A DNA stretch of 64,000 nucleotides from the NCBI RefSeq assembly GCF_003426735.1, contig NZ_QVON01000006.1:62001-126000 (forward strand), given 5' to 3'. The position numbers and the translations under genes were made by a program. Shown one piece after another: positions 43,658 through 53,767 of the stretch. The notes under the pieces were generated by a model. That model was not told the DNA's origin and did not search any database. It saw only the letters and a program-made list of their open reading frames with translations. The DNA comes from Arenibacter sp. P308M17 (GTDB lineage Bacteria; Bacteroidota; Bacteroidia; Flavobacteriales; Flavobacteriaceae). Each line of letters opens with the position of its first letter. The stretch's first letter is position 1.

Positions 43658-44572
43658 TCAACCGAAAAAATCCGTGACTGCTTTCCAGACGATGTTCGGG
43701 TCTTTCAAAAAAAGTTGATGGTCGCCACCATTGACGGTCAGAAATTCGGCATTTGAAACGGTATTGGCCAATTTTACCGCATTAACCAGTGGAGCCGTGG
43801 TATCTTGATCGCCATGGATAAAAACAACTTTTTTGTTTCCGATGTTTCTGGCGATGGCATATAGGTCAGTGTCCAGGATTATTTCGTTTAACGAATTGTA
43901 ATAGCTCTGCCAAGTGTGTTTATTAGCATCTGCAAATACTTCATCCGACAGGTTATCGGGCTTGAATATCCTGGTCATAAAAATGGGATGTAGCAAACAG
44001 AGGTATTTGGAATATTTGTTTGCCGTTAGCCTGTCAAAAAGAGAATGTTCTGACATTATATCATTAAATTCTTCCATATCCTTATAGACCGGAGTACCTA
44101 TCGTTATTGCACCCTTGAACCAATCGGGATGCTTTTCAAGAAGCGCCAACGCGATGACAGTGCCCATGGAGTGCGCTACAAGCACGGTTCTGCCCCCATC
44201 AAAACCTTCCCTTGATATAGTTGCCTCCAAAGCACCCACCTGCATCTCAAGGCTATAATCACTATTGGGCTTTGGGGAGTCGCCAAAACCGAGCAGGTCG
44301 ACCAACAGAAGTTTATGTGTGCCTGAAATGGCATCCAAATCCCGTTTCCAATAGTTTTTGGATCCCGTTAGGCCATGGATAAAAACAAGATCTTTATCCC
44401 CTGAGCCCACTATTTCCAAATTCAAGGGCATGCTCGCAGGGGTATAGGGAGCAGCCAGTGTAACCCTAAGATACTGACAACTGGTAATTATCGTTACCGA
44501 GAACACAACTATTGTTAAGATGCCCAATGCTGTCATTCTGAATATTTTATAGCTTCGTTTACGTGTATTCAT
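43658..44572 (-). CDS. Alpha/beta hydrolase, membrane-anchored
   Basis: 304 residues with an N-terminal membrane helix (about 12-30); the short SC at its end (Cys32) might be a lipobox. The fold's HG oxyanion motif is FIHGLTGS (64-71), the nucleophile elbow AHSMG has Ser135, and Asp257 (HGDQD) and His285 (GGDHQ) complete the triad. Probably an esterase or lipase-like enzyme in the periplasm; the substrate is unknown. It lies four bases after the DUF3347 gene. Confidence 0.82.
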   Translation of the reverse strand: MNTRKRSYKIFRMTALGILTIVVFSVTIITSCQYLRVTLAAPYTPASMPLNLEIVGSGDKDLVFIHGLTGSKNYWKRDLDAISGTHKLLLVDLLGFGDSPKPNSDYSLEMQVGALEATISREGFDGGRTVLVAHSMGTVIALALLEKHPDWFKGAITIGTPVYKDMEEFNDIMSEHSLFDRLTANKYSKYLCLLHPIFMTRIFKPDNLSDEVFADANKHTWQSYYNSLNEIILDTDLYAIARNIGNKKVVFIHGDQDTTAPLVNAVKLANTVSNAEFLTVNGGDHQLFLKDPNIVWKAVTDFFG

Positions 44573-44576
44573 ATTT

Positions 44577-45296
44577 TTATAGAGTTTCTTCTATTTTACC
44601 GCACTTCAACATTTTATCCCCATAATACGGGTTACGTATTTCTTTATCTTCAGAAATCCAATAGGCACCCTTGCCATCTAGCGCCATGGGACAAAAAGTC
44701 GCGTAAAGCTCCAGCCCATCTTTCAGGTCAAAACTTTTAATGGTACAGTAGATCACTTCGGAAATATGGCTGAAGTAGGAACGTTTTTCCTCTAGACCCT
44801 TAATATGGCGCAGTTCCTTTAGTTTTTCGCAGTACAGCTTACTATGTTGATCCCAAGCCGCCAATCCGTACTCCTGAAGGATACTTGTCCCTACGGCAGC
44901 CACCCTTTGTTCCATTTCGGCCGAGGCATCGTCAATTTTTTTAAGGTCACCGTTGACAAAGGCATCCTTAAGAAGGAGATAGGCCTGTACAACTTCTTGC
45001 AAATCGTTCTTGGTATTTTTCTCCAGCTGAAATGGATTTTCCAGAATAATTATGTCCTGATGGGCAAAATTGTCCCTTAACGATTCATGTTGTGCATGCC
45101 TGCCCTCGGCAGTATCGGTGTTGCCTTTTAAGCCTTCCTGTGATGCTCGGTCTATTTTACTTTCCATCTCCATTTCCTCATGGCTTACTGTGGTAGGGGT
45201 TGAATTACTATTTGTCTTATTTTCAGTTTTGCACGCTACGAATATGGAGAAAAGTAGCAATGCCGATAGGATAAAAATTGTTTTTATTGTGTTCAT
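44577..45296 (-). CDS. DUF3347-type lipoprotein
   Basis: 239 residues. A signal peptide ends with lipobox FVAC (Cys22). A His/Met/Glu-rich linker is followed by a helical domain (about 85-180) and a C-terminal motif CPMALDGKGAYW...IRNPYYGDKMLKCG. That C-terminal arrangement recurs in the protein at 55729-56544, so both belong to the same periplasmic family, often found with copper-handling genes. It may bind copper through the Met, Cys and His residues. Why it sits in the glucan operon is unknown. Confidence 0.78.
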   Translation of the reverse strand: MNTIKTIFILSALLLFSIFVACKTENKTNSNSTPTTVSHEEMEMESKIDRASQEGLKGNTDTAEGRHAQHESLRDNFAHQDIIILENPFQLEKNTKNDLQEVVQAYLLLKDAFVNGDLKKIDDASAEMEQRVAAVGTSILQEYGLAAWDQHSKLYCEKLKELRHIKGLEEKRSYFSHISEVIYCTIKSFDLKDGLELYATFCPMALDGKGAYWISEDKEIRNPYYGDKMLKCGKIEETL

Positions 45297-45306
45297 TTGT
45301 TCTTGT

Positions 45307-46992
45307 TTAACTGTTCTTGAATATCAAAAACTCCATCGGTTTTACTTTTAACTTGATATAAAGTCGGCTGTCTTGCCGATCTAATTTTTTTTGCACTTTT
45401 ACTTTGGTTTTACCTCCATAAATACATTTCATATGGCCACCTGCGTTGTTAATAGTAGCGTCGATTAGGACATACTCTACTTTCACATCTTTTGGGGAGG
45501 AATTATATACCACCAAAATCTCCCCGTTGTGAAGTACCCTGGAAAAGGTCAAAAGGCATTCTTCACAATTGGGATAGTGAAAATCGACCGTGTTCTTTGA
45601 AGTTTTCCTAAAATACATCCTACCGAATTTCAGGATAGGTTCTGTTTGCCTAAGTTTTGCCAAATCCGCAATTTTCCCGTATATCCATGAATTCCGGTTC
45701 AATAAATTGGTCTCGGTATCATTGGGGTCGAACATGCCTTCCCTGATATATCGGTCATCTATCCCATTTCCATCCAGGCCCTGTTCGGTTCCATAATAGA
45801 TACACGGTGCACCAAGGGCACAGAGCAAAAAGCCCATGCCCGCTACGATCTGTTCAGGAGTGGCGTTATAGCCAAAGCGATGTTTGAAATTTGTGCCCAC
45901 TTGGTCGTGGTCATCGATATAGGTCACCAAGAAATCCCCATATTCACCCCGGCTGAGCGCATTCCGTTGTAAAGAAGCATACCGTTCCAATAGTCTTTCA
46001 GGTGAGGAAACACCCTTAATGACTCCTGCCAGAACACTGTGCAGCGGATGGTCCAAAACGGAATCCAACCCGTAATACACGTTCTGGTCCTCCGGCAACA
46101 TTTTCGGCCCGATATACGAATTACCCGTCTCATCATTTCCGATAATCTCACCGAACAAAAAGAAGTTTCTCTTGCCCAAGGAGTAGGCATATTCGCGAAT
46201 GGAGGAACAAAAACGGCTAATATCCTGTCCCTTCATATGTTTGACGGCATCCAACCGAAAACCGTCAACGTCGGTCTCGCGTATCCAGTAACAATGTATG
46301 GCGGCCAACAGTTTCCCTAACTTCTCGCTTTCGGGGGAACCATCGTTACGAAATGTTTTTAGGGTCAAAAAATCGCCTTCTTGGGTCTCGGGATATTTAT
46401 CGAAATTCCTTATTTGTCCTTTTCGGTTGTAAAGCTCCGGGTCTCTCAGTTCTATCGGTAGCGGCCTATCTTTCTCGCGCCAATCTCCCAACGGGAACCG
46501 TTCTCCGTTCGCATAGTAATAGTCATAATCGAAAGGATAGGACCAATTGTCACCGGAATGGTGCAGAACGACATCCAAGAAAACCCGTATATCCAATTTA
46601 TGTGCTTTGTCAACGAGCCTTTCCAAATCTTTTTTGGTGCCCCAGCGTTGGTCCACATCCAAATAGTTCTGGATGGCATAGCCATGATAGGAGTGAGGGT
46701 TGTTTTCAAATACTGGACTCAGCCAGATTGCGGTACAGCCCAAATTTTTGATGTAATCGATATTGTCGATGATTCCCTTGATCGTGCCCCCAAAGGGTTT
46801 TTGCAATTCGTCTTCATTGCCAAAACCCGAATGTCGAACATCGAAGTCCAAAGAGCTCCGTTTATTGCTGTCGTGAAACCGGTCTACCATAAGAAAGTAG
46901 ATGATTTCCTCTCGCCATTCCCTATGGCAGTTTATCCAATATTCTTTGTTCGGTTTTGGAGAAAGATCTATATCGTTGATTGACTTCATCAT
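45307..46992 (-). CDS. Cytoplasmic alpha-amylase family glycoside hydrolase (GH13)
   Basis: 561 residues, no signal peptide. The GH13 regions are complete: DVVLHH (about 140-145), GFRLDAVKH with nucleophile Asp248, FGEIIG with acid/base Glu282 and DDHDQ with Asp363. It would hydrolyse alpha-1,4 (or 1,6) glucosidic bonds of glycogen or maltodextrin in the cytoplasm. The exact specificity (amylase, neopullulanase, maltogenic) cannot be read. It is 11 bases from the DUF3347 gene and 11 from the symporter gene. Confidence 0.92.
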   Translation of the reverse strand: MMKSINDIDLSPKPNKEYWINCHREWREEIIYFLMVDRFHDSNKRSSLDFDVRHSGFGNEDELQKPFGGTIKGIIDNIDYIKNLGCTAIWLSPVFENNPHSYHGYAIQNYLDVDQRWGTKKDLERLVDKAHKLDIRVFLDVVLHHSGDNWSYPFDYDYYYANGERFPLGDWREKDRPLPIELRDPELYNRKGQIRNFDKYPETQEGDFLTLKTFRNDGSPESEKLGKLLAAIHCYWIRETDVDGFRLDAVKHMKGQDISRFCSSIREYAYSLGKRNFFLFGEIIGNDETGNSYIGPKMLPEDQNVYYGLDSVLDHPLHSVLAGVIKGVSSPERLLERYASLQRNALSRGEYGDFLVTYIDDHDQVGTNFKHRFGYNATPEQIVAGMGFLLCALGAPCIYYGTEQGLDGNGIDDRYIREGMFDPNDTETNLLNRNSWIYGKIADLAKLRQTEPILKFGRMYFRKTSKNTVDFHYPNCEECLLTFSRVLHNGEILVVYNSSPKDVKVEYVLIDATINNAGGHMKCIYGGKTKVKVQKKLDRQDSRLYIKLKVKPMEFLIFKNS

Positions 46993-47003
46993 TTTTTAAA
47001 TTT

Positions 47004-48368
47004 TTAAACCGTGGAATACTCCTTTTTTGTTTTTGAAATACTTTTTGGGCTTATGGCGGGCTTATTTCCATAGAAGCGGTTGAACACCATACAGGCAGTA
47101 AGGTCGCCTGTAACATTAACTGCGGTGCGAAACATCCCCAGTAGCCGTTCCACCCCTATAATGATGATAATTCCTTCGGCAGGTATTCCAACACTGGACA
47201 GTACTGAGGCCAAAATCACTACGCCTCCTCCCGGTATTGCCGGTGTACCAATGGAAGCCGCGACGATAGTAATCACTACCAAGATGACATTCAAAAGGCC
47301 CATTTCCAATCCGTAGGCCTGAGATATAAATAAGGTCGTTATGGTCTGATATAGTGCCGTACCGTCCATATTCACGGTAGCTCCTATAGGAATAATGAAA
47401 TTACTAATGGCAGGATCCACTTCCAGTTCTTCTTCCGCCGTTTCAAGGGATAATGGCATTACTGCTGCAGAACTAGTGGTTGAGAATGCCAGTAATTGCA
47501 CATCCCTGATCTTACGTAAAAACTGAAAAGGATTGCTCTTGCCCAAAATGCTAACAACCAATAAGTAAATTCCGATTAGAATCAACAACCCAATCAACAC
47601 AACAACGACATAAAACCCTAGACCCGAAAGGGAGTTCAGACCAACGCTGGAGGTAAGTTGTGCCATTAACCCGAATACGGCGACCGGAACCAACAACATG
47701 GCCCATTTGACTACGGTCATGCAGATTTCCTGAATGGCACCCAACAATAATTTTACGGGTCTTAACAAATCTTCGGGTAGGGATAATACCGCTACCCCAA
47801 TGATGATGGTAAAAATGACAATACTCAACATTTCCCCACTTACCATCGAAGCCAATGGATTGTCTGGCAGCAAATTTGTTATGGCGTTGGGAATATCATT
47901 TATTCCAAATGACAATTCCGTGCTTTCGACAGTATTGGTCAAAGCTTGTTCATGATCGACAACTGCCTGTTGGTGCAGATACTTTCCAGGGCTAAATATC
48001 AAGGCAAGTACAGTACCTATGGTAACCGAAATAATTGTTGTGGATAAAAAATACAGGAGCACCCCACCACCCAGTTTTTTCAAATTCTCCTTGTCGTTAC
48101 TTGCTATTCCGGTTATGATCGATGCTACGATCAAAGGAATCATGATCATTTGCACCAATTTAAGAAAGAGCATTCCGGGAAGGGCCAACCAATTGCCAAG
48201 AACTTCGGCCGTGCTTTTGGTTATCCAACCATTTTGCGGACTTAATAAAAGCCCCAGACCGACCCCAAGGAACAAAGCAATGATAACCTTTAACCATAGC
48301 CTATTCTCTACCAATTTTTGTAGGTAGTGATTAAGGGATTTTAATGATTTTATGTCCGTATCAAACAT
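47004..48368 (-). CDS. Dicarboxylate/amino acid:cation symporter (DAACS family)
   Basis: 454 residues. Membrane protein with the family's re-entrant-loop motif STTSSAAVMPLSL (HP1) and the Na+/substrate motif NMDGTALY (TM7), both intact, and an HP2-like GTPAIPGGGVV. It imports C4-dicarboxylates, glutamate or related compounds with Na+ or H+. It may feed respiration or fermentation intermediates. It is closely packed between aldolase and amylase genes. Confidence 0.92.
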   Translation of the reverse strand: MFDTDIKSLKSLNHYLQKLVENRLWLKVIIALFLGVGLGLLLSPQNGWITKSTAEVLGNWLALPGMLFLKLVQMIMIPLIVASIITGIASNDKENLKKLGGGVLLYFLSTTIISVTIGTVLALIFSPGKYLHQQAVVDHEQALTNTVESTELSFGINDIPNAITNLLPDNPLASMVSGEMLSIVIFTIIIGVAVLSLPEDLLRPVKLLLGAIQEICMTVVKWAMLLVPVAVFGLMAQLTSSVGLNSLSGLGFYVVVVLIGLLILIGIYLLVVSILGKSNPFQFLRKIRDVQLLAFSTTSSAAVMPLSLETAEEELEVDPAISNFIIPIGATVNMDGTALYQTITTLFISQAYGLEMGLLNVILVVITIVAASIGTPAIPGGGVVILASVLSSVGIPAEGIIIIIGVERLLGMFRTAVNVTGDLTACMVFNRFYGNKPAISPKSISKTKKEYSTV

Positions 48369-48381
48369 TCTTTATGGTCTA

Positions 48382-49443
48382 TTATGCAATCGTTATTTTC
48401 TTTTCTAGATAAACACCCTGTACGGCATGTAGCAGTTCCACGCCCTCTTTGAACGGCCGCTGAAATGCCTTTCTTCCCAGGATTAGACCGGAGCCTCCTG
48501 CCCGTTTATTGACGATGGCCGTAGTAATCGCTTCTGTCAGGTCGGATTCCCCTTTGGAGCCACCCCCCGAATTGATCAACCCAATCTTGCCCATATAGCA
48601 ATTCGCGACCTGCAACCTGCATAGGTCGATGGGGTGCTCTGTAGTCAAGGTTTCATACATGGCATCATCATACTTGCCGAATTGAATGTTTTTAAAACCG
48701 TAATTGTTCATAGGCAATTTTTGCTTGATAACATCCGCCTGTATGGTAACCCCAAGATGATTTGCCTGTGATGTTAAGTCGGTCGATGAATGATAGTCTT
48801 CCTTAGCGGTTTTAAAGGCTTCATTACGGGTATAGCACCATAGAATGGTAGCCATTCCAAGACTATGTGCTTCGGCAAAGGCTTCTGCGATTTCTTTTAA
48901 CTGCCGGTTACTTTCCTTTGATCCGAAGTATATGGTCGCACCGATTGCCACCGCACCCATATTCCAAGCCTCCTTGACCGTTCCGAACAAAGTTTGGTCA
49001 TACGTATTCGGATAGGACAAAAGCTCGTTGTGGTTTATTTTTACGATAAATGGAATTTTGTGTGCATATTTCCGTGCATAAAGACCCAAACCTCCAAAGG
49101 TGGAGGCCACTCCATTGCAACCGGCTTCAATAGCCAGTTTTATAATGTTCTCAGGGTCAAAATAATCGGGGTTCTTATAAAAGGAAAAAGCGGCACTATG
49201 TTCAATGCCTTGATCGACCGGAAGAATACTCAAGTATCCCGTACCTGCGAGGTTGCCGTGATCGTATAGTTGAGATAGGCTTCCGAGTACCCGCGTACTA
49301 CGGTCACTATTCACGAATACCTTATCCACCACATTTTTTTCGGGCAACTGCAATTCATCCTTGGTTATTTTTTCGCTAACGTGGTCCAGATAGTAGGATG
49401 CCTTATCACCCAGACGCTCCACGACATCTTCGTATGTTTTCAT
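48382..49443 (-). CDS. fbaB: Class I fructose-bisphosphate aldolase, FbaB/archaeal type
   Basis: About 353 residues from the ATG at 49443; an upstream start at 49503 would run into the end of the GAPDH gene, so the shorter form is chosen. The sequence [16 protein letters not shown] followed by VIKQKLP, where the Schiff-base lysine is expected, and [13 protein letters not shown] (phosphate site) are characteristic of the FbaB/DhnA family shared by archaea and some bacteria. It reversibly converts fructose 1,6-bisphosphate to triose phosphates. It lies ten bases after an archaeal-type GAPDH gene, a natural partner. Confidence 0.92.
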   Translation of the reverse strand: MKTYEDVVERLGDKASYYLDHVSEKITKDELQLPEKNVVDKVFVNSDRSTRVLGSLSQLYDHGNLAGTGYLSILPVDQGIEHSAAFSFYKNPDYFDPENIIKLAIEAGCNGVASTFGGLGLYARKYAHKIPFIVKINHNELLSYPNTYDQTLFGTVKEAWNMGAVAIGATIYFGSKESNRQLKEIAEAFAEAHSLGMATILWCYTRNEAFKTAKEDYHSSTDLTSQANHLGVTIQADVIKQKLPMNNYGFKNIQFGKYDDAMYETLTTEHPIDLCRLQVANCYMGKIGLINSGGGSKGESDLTEAITTAIVNKRAGGSGLILGRKAFQRPFKEGVELLHAVQGVYLEKKITIA

Positions 49444-49453
49444 GGTTTTTATT

Positions 49454-50467
49454 TTAATTGATTCCCAAACTTTTGTTGGTTTTGGCAATGGATGTATGAC
49501 CATCCCTTTCGATGCCCGTTAATGCCCGTATGGCATCAATGGTCTCGGGTATTACGATAGCCTGATTATCCACGACATAGGCATAAAACAGTTCGTCGCC
49601 TACCACTTTTAACATATCTTCCCAAAGGGCTACCTCGTACATATCTCCCCAAGGCCGCCCCATATCCAGATACATTTCCTTAATGGTGTTGTTGGAAACC
49701 AGTCCTTGGTCATAGTGTATCAGATTAATCCGGCTTGAGGTCTTAAAGGCATCGAGCACTTCTTCCTTGGTGGCTTTTTTCTTTAACTTTACGTTCCAAT
49801 AATGCATATGGCTCAAAGTTTCGGGCACTTTTACCGCTGATGTGATTACATCGAGATCGGGATCTACACTTTGCGCATCCGGACCTTGATGGCTGGGGAT
49901 ATCCCTTTCTGGTACCATTGTGTTCATAATGCCGCCCAAATGGCTTTCCCAAGGGTCGGTGGCACGTCTTAACAAAGTGCCCCTAGCATAGTCCAAAAGG
50001 TTGGCCCTTTTTAGCGCGGTCAGCGTTCTTAAAATGGATGTAGTGTTGCAGGAAACCACCCTTGTGGCATCCAAATCTATCGCAGATTCGTAATTGTTTT
50101 CGGCACTAAAGGAATGACCGGTCGTTTCATGTTTTTCACCACCTTGGACTATGAATTTAAGTCCTTGTTTCTTATAGGTTTCAACATTCCCTGCGGCTAT
50201 GTTCTTTGGGGTACAATCAACTACAAGGTCCACTTTATTTAGAAGGTCTTGAAATGAGCCAGCTACCTGGATGTCCGCCGATCTCATTTTTTCCTTGGCT
50301 TCCGCAGTTGCAGCGAATATGGTATACCCTTTTTTTACAGCGGTCTGTATGCGCCAATCGCTAATGACATCGCATACACCGAAAAGGTTCATGTCTTCCT
50401 GTAGATTAATGGCATCCGCCACTCTTTTGCCAATAACTCCGTATCCTACTACTGCTATATTTTTCAT
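49454..50467 (-). CDS. Archaeal-type (type II) glyceraldehyde-3-phosphate dehydrogenase
   Basis: 337 residues. Rossmann start [15 protein letters not shown], then [10 protein letters not shown], the active-site SCNTT with Cys140, [16 protein letters not shown] and a C-terminal TNKSLGIN. These match archaeal GAPDH (as in methanogens), not the bacterial GapA form, which would have INGFGRIGR and SCTTNC. It would oxidise glyceraldehyde 3-phosphate to 1,3-bisphosphoglycerate with NAD(P)+. The same operon has the archaeal-type FbaB aldolase. Type II GAPDH is rare in bacteria. A separate bacterial GapA presumably exists elsewhere in the genome, but is not in this window. Confidence 0.93.
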   Translation of the reverse strand: MKNIAVVGYGVIGKRVADAINLQEDMNLFGVCDVISDWRIQTAVKKGYTIFAATAEAKEKMRSADIQVAGSFQDLLNKVDLVVDCTPKNIAAGNVETYKKQGLKFIVQGGEKHETTGHSFSAENNYESAIDLDATRVVSCNTTSILRTLTALKRANLLDYARGTLLRRATDPWESHLGGIMNTMVPERDIPSHQGPDAQSVDPDLDVITSAVKVPETLSHMHYWNVKLKKKATKEEVLDAFKTSSRINLIHYDQGLVSNNTIKEMYLDMGRPWGDMYEVALWEDMLKVVGDELFYAYVVDNQAIVIPETIDAIRALTGIERDGHTSIAKTNKSLGIN

Positions 50468-50474
50468 ATCGTAT

Positions 50475-51803
50475 TTATTTAATTGTTATTAATTTTTTAC
50501 TGTTTTTATGTAATAGTATGGCACCTACTATTCCTGAAATTAGAGAGGCAAATAGGATACTTACTTTTGCGGCGAAAATCAAAGATTCATCTGAGAAGGC
50601 CAGTTCATTTATAAACAGTGACATGGTAAAACCGATGCCCCCCAAAAAGGCGGTACCATAAATCATATTCCAACTCACGTTTTCAGGGAGTTTGGCAAGT
50701 TTAAGTGCCACAAGTATCCTCGAAAAGGCTGCAATACCAATGAATTTTCCGAAAATCAGCCCCAAACCGATCCCTAGGCCAACAGGGCCGGTCAGTACCT
50801 TCAGCAAATCCCCATGAAGATGTATCCCCGCATTTGCCAAGGCGAACAAAGGAAGAATGATGAAGCTTACCAGAGGGTGTAAAGCCCTTTCTAGTTTTTG
50901 TAGCGGAGTTTCGGCTTCTGAACTTGTGGTTTTAATATCCTCCAATATTTCCAACTGTTGGTTGGATATAAGGGTGCCTTTGATCGACTTTGATTCCTGA
51001 AATCTTTTATGGAGTGCGTCCAAACGTTTTAGAAAGGTTCCCTCTTTAATTTTTACCCGACCCGGAATTGCTACAGCGGTAAGAATTCCTGCAATTGTAG
51101 GGTGCACTCCTGAAAAAAAGAAGGCCAGCCACACGCCTCCTATTCCTATAATAGCATAAAACCAAGTACTTCTTACCCCGGCAAAATTTCCTATTATGAG
51201 AAGTCCGAAGAAGAGTAGCCCGTGGAGCAAATCCATTCCCGAAATACCGGAAGTATAAAATAGGGCGATGACCAGAACACCGCCCAAATCGTCCACGATT
51301 GCCAATGTGACCAAAAATACCCTTAGAGCGGTGGGCAATCTTTTCCCCACAAGTGCCAGGACCCCCAACGAAAAGGCAATATCGGTGGCCATTGGAATGC
51401 CCCATCCTTGGGAAGCCTCCCCGGAACCGTTGAACAAATAGTAAATGAAGGCGGGGATCAACATTCCCCCTATTGCCGCTCCTATGGGTAATACAGCATT
51501 CTTAGGGGATGAAAGTTTGCCTCCCAATATTTCCCGTTTAAGCTCTAACCCGACCTGCAAAAAGAACAGTGCCATCAACCCATCATTGATCCACAAAAGC
51601 AAAGGTTCCGATAACCGAAAATCCGCAATGTAAAAACCGATGTCCGTTTGCATAAGACCCGTATAAAATTCTTTCCAAGGGGAATTTGCCCAGACCATTG
51701 CAACAACTACGGTTACAAAGAGAACAACCCCACTATTGTTTAGGCCCTTGGCATAATGGCCAAAGAATTTTCGAATGCCTATGTTATTTCGGTTTTTAAG
51801 CAT
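50475..51803 (-). CDS. nhaA: Na+/H+ antiporter NhaA
   Basis: 442 residues and about 12 membrane helices. The catalytic pair of Asp residues appears in VTLAIVDDLGGVL, and GVHPTIAGILTAV and WGIPMATDIAF are typical NhaA motifs. It exports Na+ in exchange for protons and controls pH and salt. The ATG overlaps the NDH-2 stop by eight bases. The long loop around residues 255-295 (KRFQESKSIKGTLISNQQ) is somewhat expanded compared with E. coli NhaA. Confidence 0.94.
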   Translation of the reverse strand: MLKNRNNIGIRKFFGHYAKGLNNSGVVLFVTVVVAMVWANSPWKEFYTGLMQTDIGFYIADFRLSEPLLLWINDGLMALFFLQVGLELKREILGGKLSSPKNAVLPIGAAIGGMLIPAFIYYLFNGSGEASQGWGIPMATDIAFSLGVLALVGKRLPTALRVFLVTLAIVDDLGGVLVIALFYTSGISGMDLLHGLLFFGLLIIGNFAGVRSTWFYAIIGIGGVWLAFFFSGVHPTIAGILTAVAIPGRVKIKEGTFLKRLDALHKRFQESKSIKGTLISNQQLEILEDIKTTSSEAETPLQKLERALHPLVSFIILPLFALANAGIHLHGDLLKVLTGPVGLGIGLGLIFGKFIGIAAFSRILVALKLAKLPENVSWNMIYGTAFLGGIGFTMSLFINELAFSDESLIFAAKVSILFASLISGIVGAILLHKNSKKLITIK

Positions 51804-53178
51804 CGATTTTTGTGTTTTGCTTATTTTCGGACTTTTTCAATGTCCCAAATTGTTTATCCGATGGGGAGTCTATATGGGAACTTTGTTTGAAGTTCCTAAT
51901 GATGACCCTATTGCTCTTTTCATAGGTAAAATAACTTATGACCCAATTAAAGCCTACCAACAGTTTGTTTCTAAACCCACTGATGGACATCAAATGCACC
52001 ACGGACCATAATAACCAGGCAAAATATCCCCCAAACTTCAGCTTGCCCAAATCGGCTACCGCTTTTCGTTTACCAACGGTGGCAAGTGATCCCTTATCCT
52101 TATATTTAAACTGTTTTGATGGTTTGTCATCGATTAGATCGGTCAGCATTTCGGCAAGATATTTTCCATGTTGAATGGCTGTCTGTGCTACTTGTGGATG
52201 TCCTTTCGGCGTTGCTTCAGAAATAAATGCGGCAATGTCTCCAATGGCGTAGATGTTCTTATGGCCGTCCACCTGTAAAAATCCGTTTGTTTTTAAGCGA
52301 TTCCCTTTTACTATGGACTCTTTGCTGATTCCCTTCGGAAATTGTCCCTTGACCCCTGCTGTCCAGACGAGGTTTCTTGCCAATAGCATTTTACCGCTCT
52401 TGGTCTGTACTACTTTGCCATCATAATCACTGACCGCTTCGTTCAATAGAACTTCAACATCAAGATTTTTAAGGTACTCCAATGTTTTTTCCGAGGCCTT
52501 GTCGGACATAGCTCCCAGTAGTTCGTCCATGGCTTCCACCAAATAGATCTTCATAATTGAAGAGGGATATTCGGGATAGTCCTTTGGAAGGATGTACCTG
52601 CAAAACTCTGCCAAGGCCCCTGCCATTTCAACGCCGGCAGGACCACCGCCCACGATTACAAAATTGGTAAGGGCATCGCGTTCTTCATCATTGCAAGTAA
52701 TCGCCGCTTGTTCCAGATTTTGCAGCATCATGTGACGGATGTTCAGGGAATCACGGATATCCTTCATCCCCAGACTATTTTTTTCCACATTATCCATCCC
52801 GAAAAAATTGGTAGTGGTTCCCGTAGCCAAAACCAGATAATCATAACTCAATTTTCCCTTATTGGTAAACAGCATATTTTGCGATGGTTCTATTCTTTCG
52901 ACATCCGCCAGGCGAAATTGAACATTCTTGTAACCGCTGATCTGTTTTCTGAAAGGGAATACGATGCTGTCGGGTTCCAAGGCACTAGTCGCCACCTGAT
53001 AAAAGAGGGGTTGGAATTGATGGAAATTGTTCTTATCCATCAATACTACCTGCACGTTTTTCTTTTTTAGCCCCTCTACCAAAGCAAGGCCTGCAAAGCC
53101 CCCACCTACCACCACCACCCGGGGCAGTTTCGTGTCCGGTAAGCAAATCAAATCGATAACTTTACAAGCATTTTCCAT
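51796..53178 (-). CDS. ndh: Type II NADH:quinone oxidoreductase (NDH-2), second copy
   Basis: About 460 residues from the ATG at 53178; the in-frame TTG at 53208 is a less likely start. FAD motif VVVGGGFAGLAL, NADH motif VGGGPAGVEMAGAL and IYAIGDIAAF are present, with the C-terminal membrane-touching helix (FAWLLWSVVHLMSISGF). Compared with the copy at 5025-6293 it has an extended C-terminal tail. In the island it could reoxidise NADH from glycolysis at low energy yield. It overlaps nhaA by eight bases. Confidence 0.92.
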   Translation of the reverse strand: MENACKVIDLICLPDTKLPRVVVVGGGFAGLALVEGLKKKNVQVVLMDKNNFHQFQPLFYQVATSALEPDSIVFPFRKQISGYKNVQFRLADVERIEPSQNMLFTNKGKLSYDYLVLATGTTTNFFGMDNVEKNSLGMKDIRDSLNIRHMMLQNLEQAAITCNDEERDALTNFVIVGGGPAGVEMAGALAEFCRYILPKDYPEYPSSIMKIYLVEAMDELLGAMSDKASEKTLEYLKNLDVEVLLNEAVSDYDGKVVQTKSGKMLLARNLVWTAGVKGQFPKGISKESIVKGNRLKTNGFLQVDGHKNIYAIGDIAAFISEATPKGHPQVAQTAIQHGKYLAEMLTDLIDDKPSKQFKYKDKGSLATVGKRKAVADLGKLKFGGYFAWLLWSVVHLMSISGFRNKLLVGFNWVISYFTYEKSNRVIIRNFKQSSHIDSPSDKQFGTLKKSENKQNTKIDA

Positions 53179-53250
53179 AATAGTGTTCAACGTAGCTGTA
53201 TTTTTCAAATCAACTCTTCCTTCAATGTTTTTCGCTGAGGTTGAAGCGAA

Positions 53251-53721
53251 TTACCTTTTCTCTTCTGTATTGGGCCTCCGAACTATTAATACCGAGCAGT
53301 CGGCGTGAACTGAGACGGACTGTGAAACCGAGCCCAGTAGGAAGCGTTTGAACGCTCCATGGCCATGTGACCCGATCACGATTAGTTCCGCACCAAATGT
53401 CTCTGCCTCATCCAGAATCGTGATTTTTGGAAGGCCTTTCACAACAGCCGTCGTAATGGATAAATCGGCGTTCTTCTTTTGCAATACCAGACTGGCATTC
53501 TGTACGATGTCTTCTGCTGTTTTTTTTGCGTTTGACACGGCTTCTTCATAATAATTGCCCATGGAACCGCCCAAGGGAACTACTCCCGGAGCGGCCAATA
53601 AGGGATTCTCGAAAACTGAGATGACACGTACTTCGGTGTTGGCTGGGAACCGCATTCTAGAAAGTTCTTCCACCGCTGTATTGCTGTATTCCGATCCATC
53701 TATTGCTAATAGTATTTTCAT
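53251..53721 (-). CDS. Universal stress protein (single UspA domain)
   Basis: 156 residues. The fold starts KILLAIDGSEYSNTAVEEL and ends with the ATP-binding motif G-x2-G-x9-G-S in GSHGHGAFKRFLLGS, followed by HADCSVLIVR. A complete ATP-type UspA protein, expected to be cytoplasmic. It is the first gene of the long minus-strand island, with 46 bases of AT-rich leader before the next unit. Confidence 0.93.
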   Translation of the reverse strand: MKILLAIDGSEYSNTAVEELSRMRFPANTEVRVISVFENPLLAAPGVVPLGGSMGNYYEEAVSNAKKTAEDIVQNASLVLQKKNADLSITTAVVKGLPKITILDEAETFGAELIVIGSHGHGAFKRFLLGSVSQSVSVHADCSVLIVRRPNTEEKR

Positions 53722-53767
53722 GACATTTAATTTAATGGTGATACTTTATGTTCGTATTAGATAACCT

